Positions 34,709 through 46,041 of a stretch of 64,000 nucleotides of DNA are shown here, in pieces; position 1 is the first letter of the stretch; every line of letters begins with the position of its first letter. Both the position numbers and the translations under genes were made by a program. Under the pieces are notes generated by a model, which saw only the letters and a list, made by a program, of their open reading frames with translations, did not search any database and was not told the origin of the DNA. Origin of the DNA: Kalmusia sp. IMI 367209 (Eukaryota > Ascomycota > Dothideomycetes > Pleosporales > Didymosphaeriaceae); the NCBI GenBank assembly GCA_027946365.1, contig JAPEUQ010000013.1, forward strand, positions 682,001 to 746,000, given 5' to 3'.

Positions 34709-36629
34709 TCAGTTTGCGAAGATCTCATTCAAGGCCTCGCGTACGCCGAATCGTTCCACATCGCTGCCCACCTTCTTTCGGAACAAGCCGAGATCCTTCA
34801 AGAAATCTTGAGCTTCGTTCTGAAGCTCCTGTGCAAGCTCATCGTGGTCGCCTTCATCATATCCTGAATCAGAGTCATCATCGCTCATGTCATCATCAGA
34901 ATGGATGGGGATGGAGTTCTCTCTTTACCATCCTCGCCCAACTCGAGACCACGCTTGTTGATCTTGATGAACTCATCTTGTTCAATGTCGGGCGAAATCG
35001 GCTGGGGAGGCGGTAGGATGATAGGATTTTTCAGTTCACCCAAGGCCAAGGATAAGTGACGACGGAGAGCCTCAATCTCAGAACGCAAGGCGATGTTGAC
35101 TGGACGTAGCTCTTCCACTTCAGCCGTGAGCGCTTTGATCTTGCAGTCCGAAACTTGCCGGCTCTCTTCCATCAGTCGCTGCATCATAGCAACTTGTCGT
35201 TGGTACTCTTCCAGCTCGGTCGCTTCCTCTCTCTTTCTTATGCTGGCTGCATTGACACTGACCTGCAGCGACCGTATCTGCTCAGCCATTTCTGATATTT
35301 GTGCATCACGTTGCGCAGCGGACATACAGTCTTGGTTGACTGAAGCGCGGGTGCGAATGCGTTTCGCTTGATCGGCGTATCGCAGGGTAGACAGTGTCTC
35401 GTCGTAATCGGAGGGAGCAATGCAAGCTACCATTGCGGTCTTACTGTTTCCGCCTAAGCTGTCTTTGAGTAGCCATGTGAGGACTGAATCCCGGAACGGC
35501 ACTACCTCCCTTGGTCTCCGCCCTTTTGGATTATGCCGTCGTGGATCTGCAAGCGCGGCGATCACACGTCCCAGGGTGGTCAAAGACTTATTGATCTGAC
35601 CTCCCTCCTTCAGCCGTTGTCCTGTGGCTTCTGTAGACTTCGCGCGCTCTGACCCGGCAAGATCGACGAGTCGCATGCGAGCAGTGCGCTCGATAGTCTC
35701 ATCTGATAAGAGCGAATGTGTGATCTGCTTGAGGCGAATCGTGAAGACGGCGTGCGATCGCGAAGACGTATCATTCATCTTAGTCGAGGCCGTTGTCCGG
35801 CTCTATTATCGTAGTCAGCGCTTTATTCAAGGAATCTTTTGTAAAAGACTTACCGAATCTCCCATTTTCATCAATCGCTCCACATCTGCATAGCATTTAA
35901 CCTCCGTTTCCGTCAGGCCTTGGACGTACACTCCGTCTTTCGGTGACTCGCGAATCTTGAGGTACATGGCGGGGTTGGTGCGCGGCACAAGCAAGTCGCG
36001 GACATGCTCGTTGTATACTTCGAAGTATGAGACCTGAACGTGGTAGCTGGTGTTCGGTGTCGGCTCATCTCGGATTCGCTCGAACAGCTCCTCGCAAGTT
36101 CGAGGGATCAATCCGGGATTATCTGGCGAACCCATCATAGTATAGCTCTTTCCCGAGCCCGTCTGTCCGTATGCGAAAATGCACGTGTGGTATCCATTGA
36201 AGTTGTGATCCAAGAACTCCTCTCCAAAGGAGCGATAAACATCCTCTTGATGCGCATAGTATGGGTCAGCCTCATCGTGAGACCAGAATGATTTGTCAAA
36301 TATGAACTCCTTGTCTTCGTATGCTTTGCGCGAATTTGAATCGAGATCGTCGCATGGAGCGAGGAGTGTGGTCTTGTTTGTGGCTGGGTCCATACGAATG
36401 AGGCATTGCGTGCCCTTTTCTTTCTCTGAGCCTTGTTAGTGCGCGCTTGCGAGTGAATTGAAAGCTTCCATGACTCACCTCTTCGGACGAAAGCCCTGCA
36501 CCGCACCACAACCTTGACATTGCCCGGGTCGTCAACCATCGGCGGCGGTGCCATCATTGCCATGGGCTCACTTGCCCTCAACGAGACCGCCGAAGCGGTG
36601 GATAAGCTGCCGTACATGCGCCGGTCCAT
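34709..36629 (-). CDS. Kinesin-3 family motor, short form (UncB-like)
   Basis: Microtubule motor of 583 aa. Exons 36629-36479, 36425-35854, 35802-34929 and 34863-34709. Motor motifs: [12 protein letters not shown] at the start, P-loop [16 protein letters not shown], switch [12 protein letters not shown], switch [11 protein letters not shown], and [16 protein letters not shown] at the neck. The [33 protein letters not shown] segment is the KIF1/Unc104 type. A coiled coil (about residues 400-490) follows. The last exon, beyond a stop that intron removal bypasses, encodes an acidic tail with [20 protein letters not shown]. No FHA or PH domain is present, unlike UncA. Cargo adaptors are unknown. 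An upstream in-frame ATG near 36690 could lengthen the N-terminus. It shares a 525-bp divergent promoter with TRM3. Confidence 0.88.
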
Positions 36630-37154
36630 GGTTTCCTCCAACAGCCAAAAAAGATGTTGTTTGACCTGGTTCAGTCTGAAGATGTTAAAGAGGTGCATCG
36701 GCGCTACCGTCTGGAGTCGTGCTTGCAAGCACGGGCGGGCGCTTGCCTGATCGAGCTAAAGCACAACAGTGGTTGCTGGGGAAGGAGGGTAGCCGAGCGC
36801 TACGTCACGCCCCACCACAGCCCGAAATTTTGACGCCTGCGCACTTTGTCAGCGCGATAGAGATCTCCACTGAACAACGCAACAAGGACGACGTGTTCGA
36901 GGGCTATTGCGTGCAGCGTGAAAGAAATAACCCTGGATTGGTTTCCGGAGTGGCTTCCGAGCATTCCTAGCAACCGTTGCCGGGCGCATTCCGCGACCCC
37001 TCCGACCACGCTTCACACTGATCATAGCCCCACCGTGGACGTCTATTTCTCACTGCCTCCAGGAGCCATTTATACATGCTATTCACTATTGTAGGAAGAT
37101 CATTCTATCAGAAGGCCAGATAAGCTTAGACTGGTGACTACGCCCAGGAGCAAA
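36630..37154. promoter_or_regulatory. Divergent promoter, kinesin and TRM3
   Basis: 525-bp region between divergent starts. No TATA box was identified with confidence. A possible longer kinesin start may lie in its left edge. Confidence 0.35.
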
Positions 37155-40100
37155 ATGGCTACGAGCAATGCGTACCACGTCATTGAATCCGTCGTACAAT
37201 TTTCTGACGAGCGCGCCAAAGAAAAAGCCTTCGATCATCACTGGAAAAGAGTAGAAGATTCCGCTGCCAATCAGCTAGAACTTGAAACCCTCGGAATCTG
37301 TGTCCGACTTTTACCTTCAATTGCGACTACTGAAAGAGTAAGTCTGAATAGCGCTATGAACATTTGAATCACTACATACCGTATAGAATTCTCAATTACA
37401 GTGGTTTCTACTTGGGTATTTGAAGCCTTTTGCACCATCAATTGCTCAACTGATACCCAATAGGCCGAGAAATCCTATCTAGACCTTCGACATTTCATCT
37501 TTAATTGCATATCGGCAAAATCCAATGACGAAACGTACCTTTTCTCGCTCGCCGAAATATGTCTTCAAAATGCGCGGCTCGGATATATGGTTTTCGACGA
37601 TGTCACCAACTGTATATCAGCAGCAACAGATTCGAACATAGAAGACAGCCCACAAGAGACAAGCTATCGCGGGATGACCCAAACGAAGGAAGAGCATCTC
37701 CAAGGACTCGTGGTATACTACACATTCCTGAAATGCTCATACTGGTTACCCGCAGATCAGTATCATTATATCACTCCTACCCTACTTTCATTACTCGTCA
37801 GGAGCGTTGGTCAAGATGGGTTAGATGAGCATGCCCATGATACATTGTCTGCTTTACTAAGCCTATTGGCCAATCCATCAGTCGTTGTACTAGAGGCAGA
37901 AGCGCTCCCAGAAACCTGGACGCATATCCCACTTAGATCCAACAAGCGCGTGCTCAAAAATGGTGTACTACAAGCCTCAATTTTCGATCGGCTCCAGGAT
38001 CTTCCTCTGGATTATTTCTCCACCAACGCTAGCAAAGCTTTCCGATCATGGTTCCAGTGGATATCTTATATTCACAATAATGCAGTCCAAACCGAAATTA
38101 TCTACTCCCCAAAGTACTGGAAATCACTACGTACAGGGCTTATGACAGGCTTTGCCGATCAGCGCAAATATTGTCTTGGTATCATTCGGCAGTCATTGGC
38201 TCTATGCCAAAAGAGTTTCGAGACATCTGAAATGGAGCTTCATATTGAAGCAAAAGGAACCACAACGAGGCAGTACGACAGATTTTGTACATTGTACGAG
38301 ACCGTTGTCTTAGATCGATACCCGAACCAAGTCCAAGCATGCCTGCCTGAGCTTACAACACTCCTTGGCCCCGACTCGTTGATATTCACAACGTGGACGA
38401 CGGCACTGCTGTCAGCTGCCTTAAACTCCAAAATTCAGGACGGTATAAGGAAACTCGTCGGAAACTGGTACTTAGGCTACGCCATCTCTCAACCTGAGTC
38501 ATGCATTACTCATGCATCCTTCCTAATAGATGGCTTTCTTCCATGGGCAACCCAAGGCAGTCTTTTCACCTCGTCTATAGTTTCAACTCGGGCGTCAACC
38601 ACTTGTTCTCATGGTGCGGCTCTTGCGAATGCAATAGCTCAACTCGTAAGTGCAGCACCCGCATTAAGGAGCAGTACCGAGGACAGCACCCAGCATATGA
38701 ATCCCGACAGCGTTATCGAGAGTAGGTATCCGGCCCTCTCTCATCAACAAGCTATCATCAGGGGAGTCCTAGGATACGTTTTAGATACGGGTGGGAGAAT
38801 CTTTTCGCCATCCGTTCTGTTTCTTCTAGACGGTCTCCTACAAGGTGTCAAGCGTGGTGGTATCATTCTGGATTCCACTGAGATAGGGATGAGTATCCGA
38901 GCATCCAGATTGACTACTTTACCAGAAATCGCTGATGACCTATGTCGTACATACTGTGCAGAACTTTGCGAGTACCAAAAGCCACAAATACTGAACGAGG
39001 AGGTCCTTCCAGCTCAAGCCTTCCCCAGCACCGCATTAGAAAATCTACCAGATAAAGATAGCTCCAGGTCAACCTTGATGAATAATACGCATCCCACATT
39101 CGAGAGCGCGATCTACAACTCGAGATCATTGAAGGAATTTCTCGAGGAGCTTGACCGCTCACAGCATAAGATCATCCAAAAAGATGCATTTGAACCTGCT
39201 TGTGCTCACATCGCCACGATTCTAGACGACGATTCTGCCGGCTCATTCTTGCCGAATGAGCTGGTGCAGGTTTTGGATGCCTTCTGGGAAGAAGCGGACA
39301 GGCAAGATTATCCTCGTCCGGTCGCCATCAGACTCTCCCCCCTCTTCTTCCATCCAACTGTCATACGCATATGCGTGCAACAGAATCTAAGAGGTGCTGG
39401 AGTAGAATGTGAGCTAAAAGCAATGCTCACCAAAGTCTTAACTCATTTACACCAATTCGCCGAGGGCCGGACATATCTCGTCTCGGTGCTGGCAACATCA
39501 CTGCGTAAAGCTTCCTTCTTGTACCCTGAGATATTGTGTTTGCTTCCAATGGACGACTTCTTTGTTCGTTTCATGAACCATCCTCCGGTCCCTAGAAGGG
39601 GAGTTTTTATTTGAGATGGTCGCGGCCCAAAAGCTCGCAGAACATCTGCCTCATTCGGACTACGGCAAGCATGCTCCAAGTCAAAAATACACGGCGTATT
39701 ATGGGCAACGTGAATGGGTAGGCTATGCAGCGGTCATTGACTTATTAAACCGCTTCCCAAAAGACCAATCGGACATTGCAAAAAGAGTCATGAACCGCTT
39801 GCTAGAACCTTGGAGAACACAAAAAGTACCTGTTCCGATTATCAGTAAATGGAAGAATGTCTTCCAGTTACAGATAATGCTCTTGCTGACAGAGCTATGC
39901 GTGAATGAGGTTGATGCCGATTGGTACCTTGACTCTTTCATGCACGCGCTAGTGCTCGAACCATGGCCTCGTTATCGATACTTGATCGAGTGGATCATTA
40001 CTCGAATTTACTTTCGCTTCCCGAGCAAGGCTCGTCGCATACTGGACGATCTCGAAAGCTTAGACGAAAACAGCCCTGTGCATATTGCAAGTTTAATGAA

Positions 40101-41194
40101 GCTTGCTCTCCTTGCTTCACCTTTCTTAGACTCCCAGGAGTTCACACTAAAGTTTATGATACAGCTGATCCCCTTTTCAGCTAGCCCAAAAGTTCAAATC
40201 AGACATGAAGCACATTGGTGCTTCCCAACCCTGTTTGATCTCGCAATGAAACGCCATTGGGATATTATCACCACCAACCCAGCATTTATGGCATTAGATA
40301 AGCACGTACGCAGTCTCGACAAGTTCAGTGCGCCACCATCAACAATCCGAACATTAAAGCTAGACGCTGTAAATGATTTCAATCTCACCAGTATTTTCCA
40401 AGGCCAATATTTGAGGATCGAGACACCGGACATCGAGTTTGTTGCACACGAAGATTTCGTATCATTGTATGAGTCCGACAAGGTCGACGCGTCCCAATTT
40501 CAAGCTCCACCTCCGCGCATTCCCCCTCGGACATCCCTTCTCCGATGCAGAGCTCACAGTAACCGTTCCAGAGTGGAAGAAGCAAGCATCTGCCACAGAT
40601 CAAGGAATAGAAGCCAACACCACCTTCTTCCAAACCAAGTCTGGTTTTGATGTCGCCTCACTTCTCCCTTCCGCATGCCCACCAGGCGGGCAACAAAAGC
40701 GACCAGCTTCCGTAATACTCATCGCATCGCTCATCGATAATCCCACGAACCTTGGAGGTTTATCCAGAATTTCAGAGTCATTTGGCTTAGAAGCTCTCTA
40801 CATTGACGACCTGAAAAAGACCGCACACAAAGACTTTAAGGCTACAAGTGTCACCTCAGAGAAACACTTCCCTATACGTGAACTCAAAATCCTTGCAGTA
40901 CCGGAATACTTAATTTCAATGAAGCGGCAGGGGTATGAGATTATCGGTATCGAACAAACGGATAAGAGTGGCATTCTTGGCGAACAGGATGGTGGGCAGG
41001 GTTTAGGGACGTTGCCGAAGAAATGTGTGTTGGTGCTGGGTAGTGAGAGGGGTGGGATTTCGAGCGAGGTACTTGCAGCGGTGGATAGGTGTGTGGAGAT
41101 CAAAACCGTGGGGGTAACACGTAGTTTAAACGTGCAGACTGCGGGTGGTATTGCGGTATATGAATGGTGGAGAGAATGGGGAGAAAGACTGTGA
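37155..41194 (+). pseudogene. TRM3: TRM3-type tRNA Gm18 2'-O-methyltransferase with two frameshifts
   Basis: SAM-dependent SPOUT enzyme that methylates the 2'-OH of G18 in tRNA. Exon 1 is 37155-37337; a 126-nt intron leads to 37464, then one long exon to 41194. A helical N-terminal region of about 1000 residues is followed by the SpoU domain: ASLIDNPTNLGGLSRISESFG (motif 1), VLVLGSERGGIS (motif 2) and SLNVQTAGGIAVYEWW (motif 3, knot). The frame is broken twice: an extra G in GGGG at 39598-39601 (PVPRR then EFLFEMVAAQ continues in +1) and an extra C in CCCCC at 40522-40526 (PPPRIP then LGHPFSD continues in +1). Ignoring both bases gives 1303 codons, normal for the family, with all catalytic motifs intact. 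Both insertions are in homopolymers, so assembly error is the first explanation. Confidence 0.88.
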
Positions 41195-41308
41195 GTACGT
41201 TGTATCGCATAGTCAGGGCACGGATGATATCTTTTGAAACTCATCTGTGGAACTGACTTCCAATATATTTTCGACCCAACAGCCATCAGGGTCTGTACGT
41301 TCTTCCTT

Positions 41309-42130
41309 CTATAGCCCCTCAAATACCTTTACAACAGCCTCCGTAGTACTCTTCGCACTCTGAGGATTCATCCCCGTCACGACCCTTCCGTCTACAACAT
41401 TGAAGTCATCCCAAACCCCCTCTGCACGCACATCTACACTATCGTTAGCCTAACCTACATTTCTCTAGAGAGTAATACTCACAATCAGCTCCCAACACCT
41501 TCGCATGCTCATCAACGAGTGGCTCCCCCCAACTCTTCAGCGCATCCATGACCTTCATATCATACTCCGCCTGCGTCGTAAATCCCGTAATCTTCCTCCC
41601 ACTGATGATAGGTTTACCATCGGCATCGTTGATGCCAGGGAAGATGGCCGGACCATGACATACGGCAGAGACGACGCCACCATTTGCCCAGACTTTGGAT
41701 GCGATGGCTTTGAGGTCTGTAGCGTGTGGGTAATCGATCAAGGCTGCGTGGCCAGCGCTAGCAAAGAACACGCCGTACTGCCTCGTGTTAGTCCTTTTCC
41801 TCCTGTCAATAGTCCTACACGTGGGGAACGTACTTTACTTCCATCTAGATCAGTCGCCTTCCGGTTCTTATCGATTTCTGTCCTGAAGTCGCTGTTCTTG
41901 TCGTCGTATTGCTTCCTCTCCGTCTCACTCAAGAAGCCTGGCTGGAGAGAAAGCCAATCCTCCGTCCACGTGCCCTTCTCAGACGCGATGTCGACCTCGA
42001 AGCCCGCTGCTTTGAGCACATTGTATGGATGCAGTGCCTCGCCGATGAATACGCCGGTTGTGTGTGTGCCGTCGAAGAGGGAGGCGTGTGCGGAAGTAAT
42101 GGCAATGAGCGCTCGACGGGATGGAGACAT
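41309..42130 (-). CDS. Hsp31/DJ-1/PfpI-family protein (glyoxalase III-like)
   Basis: Class I glutamine-amidotransferase-fold protein, 238 aa. Exons 42130-41834, 41777-41483 and 41433-41309. The third exon must begin at the GTGTAG acceptor; the next AG would create a stop. The nucleophile elbow AVCHGPA holds the catalytic Cys followed by His. The GVFFASAGHAALID segment, SGRKITGFTTQAEY and the C-terminal DGRVVTGMNPQSAKST are all typical of yeast Hsp31, which turns methylglyoxal into lactate without glutathione and protects under stress. The length matches the family. It faces TRM3 with 114 bp between the stops. No clear heat-shock element was seen upstream. Confidence 0.92.
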
Positions 42131-42875
42131 TTTGAGCGTTGAGCAAATGCCAAAAATGAAGAGATAAGAGGATTCAAGAAGCTGGGTTAGTTCAAATGGT
42201 GAGGTGTGCTCATATGAGGGCGCATTTGCCAGCGATTTATACTAAACTTTCATGCGATTCCTTCCTGCGCGAAATCCTGGATTTGAAATTCAAGCAGCGT
42301 TCTATGGGAATACCGCATTGCTTACCCAACTTGGATGTATCTGTTTTCTTGAATGAGAAGGCCGCCACTACGGACCTAGTTTGCATACTCGGTTCCTGGT
42401 GGTTCGGGGAGCTTCTTGCGCTAGCTTCGTAAGCCTTGTCGCAGATTACTGCGCCTGAAGCCCTCGCTTGCGCATGCGGAGGACGATTCAGGCAGTAAAA
42501 TGGGAATGAGGTTCGCGCTGATTGGTACCATAGATGTGAAAGCGGTTTGGGGGGATGTGGCTGCAACTACGTATGTGGACGTTGACGTCGGTCATCGCAT
42601 AGCATCGAAGTCCTCGGGGGCCGGAATTAGGCGGTCTCGACGGATTGATTAGCTAGAATCAAACCATTCGAAGGAGTGGTTGCCTTGGCTCCAGAGAACT
42701 AATCCGAAAAACTAATCATCTCCAGTTTGTGTCTTGCTCCAGTTGCAAAATCTGCATCGCCGTGTAGCGTGTTGGAGTTGACTTGCAGTAAGTGCGTGCT
42801 TTGATTGGTGGGCTCGCATGTCCTATTATATCTAGCCTAGTGTGAGTCGAACATCTTTGAGGTAGGTGAAAAGCG
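42131..42875. other. Intergenic, 0.75 kb
   Basis: Promoter of the Hsp31-like gene and 3' flank of the sugar porter (both minus strand). Short open frames only; nothing recognised. Confidence 0.4.
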
Positions 42876-44569
42876 TTAAATCCGATCAAGCTTGATGTCC
42901 TCATAGCGGATCGTATGGATTTTCTCAGAGCCGGATGTGATGACACCGTCCTGGAGACGCTCGATATCGCTAGGTATGACTTTTGCGTCATCGCCGTCGA
43001 TGATTTTTGCTACTTCCTCAAGTGTAGGACCGCGCGTCTCGATGTACATGAAGCAGACGAAAATAAACTCGAAGAAGATCCATACCTACCCAGATCAGTC
43101 AATGCTCATGATATTGGACTATATGCGGAAGCTACTCACTGCGTAGATGGTATAGAGTTTCCACGTAGGCTTCAAGTGCTCAAAACCAAGCGGGTTTACG
43201 TATTGGTTAATAGTCAAAGCCACTTGTATGAAGACGTTCATGATCATCAAGCCTTTGGCACGGATCTTGAACGGTAAGATTTCGATGGTGTACGCAACTA
43301 AAAGCCCAGTCCAAGCAATGGAATAAGTGAACTGAAAGATCCAGATGAACGCTATGACAGCGCGACCAGCTGGTATACTATGCCTTTCCTCCTGGAATGC
43401 CGATGCCACAGTCCATATAATGAAGCACAAGCACATCGAAGCTGTTGCTACGATGAACAAGGGTCGGCGTCCAACGCGGTCAACCAGTAGAGAGCAAGAT
43501 ATGGAGACGATGAGCGACATAACTGTAATTCCACCACTGAGCCCGAGCTGCAAATCGGCATCCTTGATCCCTATGCTTGAATAGACGTCTGTTGCGTAGT
43601 ATGAGATCAAACCGTTGCCTGAACTCTGTGAAAAGAGGCCCAAGGATGCCAGCACGAGAAGTCTGTATCTATTGCCTCGCGTTCGGAAGAAGTCGAGATA
43701 TGAAGAACTATTCTGGTATTGAAACTCTAAGCGAAGAGTCTCCCGAATCTCATGGAATTCATACTGAACTGTAGGATCACTGAGGTCCCCATTCGCGTGG
43801 TATTTGCCGAGGATGTTCAAGGCCTCTTGATCGCGACCTCTTGCGATAAGCCAACGCGGCGACTCCGGAATAAAAAAGATGAAGAAAAGCTGCACAATTG
43901 ATGGGAAGGCCTGAGTTAGAGCTGGTACTCGCCATGACCAGTCATTGTTCATACGTTTGGTTCCGAATGTAAGCCAGGTGCAGATGATCGCTCCAACATT
44001 CCACAGACAGTTGTACGTTGCAGTGACCCTGCCCCTGTGCTGTGGATGGCAAAGCTCGGTGAGCAGCAATGGGGATGAAAGCTGGGCGAGAGAATTGCCG
44101 AATCCCATCATGCATCGTCCAGTCATGAAATATGTGAGGTTCCTTGCTGTCCCTTGCAGAATAGCACCTGTAATCATGACTATGCACCCAAGGGCTATCG
44201 CAGCCTTACGACCCATGTGATCAGCCACAAAAGGAACAACAGGTAGCGATACGATAGAACCAATCGAATAGAGAGCCGTGAGAAGGCCCAGCTTAGAGCT
44301 TTTTGGGTCACCGAAGTAACTCTTGAATTGGTGGAGCATTCGGAGATTATTCAGCATGGACCTAGCAAATCAGCGAAGTTGCATTGGAGACTGAATCACA
44401 CTTACGCATCATATCCTGTTGTCGCTGAAGCTATGCAAAGAATGAAAGCCCAGAAGTAAAGCGTCCTTAGACCAGGATCCCTTCTCCAATTCACTTTTTT
44501 CAAACCAGGCGCTGGGAGATACACTTCCTCCACATTCTCTTTACCCATCCCTGGGAGGTTATTCACCAT
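42876..44569 (-). CDS. MFS sugar porter, lactose-permease/hexose type
   Basis: Plasma-membrane sugar:H+ symporter of 531 aa. Exons 44569-44406, 44361-43140 and 43085-42876. Exon 1 encodes the cytosolic head and TM1 with the conserved ATTGYDAS joined across the first intron. Twelve TM segments with sugar-porter signatures: VADHMGRKAAIALG (loop 2-3), FMTGRCMMGFGNSL, PESPRWLIARGR (loop 6-7), LVDRVGRRPLF, and VCFMYIETRGPTLEEV after TM12 (PETKG-type motif as IETRG). The N-terminal DPGLRTLYFW and ATTGYD resemble the fungal Lac12-like subgroup, but the actual sugar cannot be read from sequence. It is divergent from the ABCC transporter across 1.5 kb. Confidence 0.92.
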
Positions 44570-46041
44570 ATTAATTGTGTGATATCAATACCGCAAGTGA
44601 TCGGGAACGAAATGGGAACGGACGTCGAAGATCAAAATTGCAGCGACATGCTGTATATAGACTACTGTAAGCTGAGCATGAGTCGCGTGCAAGATGGTCT
44701 CCAATTGTATTTACGTATATTGTCAACTGTGTGTCTTCTAAACGGAAGATATCGAGTATGGAATAAAGACGTGTGGCGTATACCGTACTCTCAGCCCTAC
44801 GGTCAACCGGACCGGGTAAATGCATCTAGATTTAGTGGCTGCCCGACACTGTAAGGTGGACCATTAGAATACACCATTTGACGGAAAGAGAAGATCATGG
44901 ATAGCCAGGCGTAGGTCATCTGTTCGTGCCAGGACAATTCTGTTTATTGCGGCATGGTCATATCGTCGGCCGCCGGCGCGGACAACCGGCCGTGCCCCTC
45001 GTATTCCTCAAGCGCAATGTTGGAGATAAAGTGAGACTGGCAAGAGAGGAATGTCGCATCCGCCAACCAGGCATGGCCAGAGAACCCTTAAGTGGTGTGT
45101 AGTAATCAAATCAGAAACAATGCCCCGGGTTGCTTAATAACTTCTAGAAGGTTGACACGCGTCGGCGTCGAAAAGCAAAGGAGATATCGGCGCTATAACG
45201 CGCCTATTGCGGCACAGCAGAACGCTAGATTCCGACTCATATGCAGATTACGTTACTCGGAGAGCTCTAGGGTTTGACAATGATGAGTTCGTCAAAGGAC
45301 TGTCCAGATCGTAGCGGTCAAGCCCATCTAATACGTACATTAGCTTATACAAACAAAAGAGGCCATTTTATGCTCTCGAGATGTCCAGACTGTACACGCG
45401 ACGCACATTCGAAGTCATTTAAATGCCTGATTTCAGACGATGTGGGAGTCCGCGATGAATTTGAATGCAGAGGGTGGGCGGAACACGCCAAGACAACACA
45501 CAATGACGAATGCACGGAATAGGTGTCGCAATCCAAGGCGTGTCAAAATAAGAGCTAGCTTAGGTATAATCGACATGTTGGGGTTGAATGATGATATTCT
45601 CATTGCGTGGCATGCTCGCAGATCGCGGTTATGCTTTTGGAGGAGCCTCATGGAGAGCTTGTGACCTCCGATCGGTACACTAAACGAAGCTACGGGATAT
45701 GCATCGCTCTTTTAAAGAAACTTTTGGATTTGAACGCATCATCTTGTAGCGAAATATTGCGTACCGAAGCATGGCTACGCCCGATAAGCAATCGTGTACA
45801 GGCCCTGCTCTTCAAGGAATTCGGAATTCGGCGTTCGGAATCCTATCGCACCATCACTGACTACGTCAAACGTCTACGCAAGCTGTTATCCTGCTGCCTG
45901 GTTGCTTGTAACATATCTTTGGATGTTGCACTTTAATACCTATCATCTCAATGGATTGATTAATTACATCTGATTACCTCTGTACAAAGTTGTTACGTCG
46001 CCGTTGACAAGTGGTTGCCGCCGAGTCGTAGTCTAGTCAAG
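44570..46041. other. Intergenic, 1.5 kb, between two divergent transporters
   Basis: Holds both promoters. A GC-rich patch at 44966-44992 contains repeated CGG/CCG triplets of the kind Zn2Cys6 factors bind, but no defined site is claimed. Frames at 45092-45936 include a short Cys-rich one (CPDCTRDAHSKSFKC) without start context or homology, so no gene is called. Confidence 0.4.

Noticed and set aside
9161..37000. Secondary-metabolite gene cluster
   Set aside because: A Zn2Cys6 factor, transporters and an oxidoreductase are present, but no PKS, NRPS, terpene synthase, P450 or other core enzyme.
45092..45936. Series of short plus-strand frames, one Cys-rich
   Set aside because: They do not join across plausible introns and show no recognisable homology.
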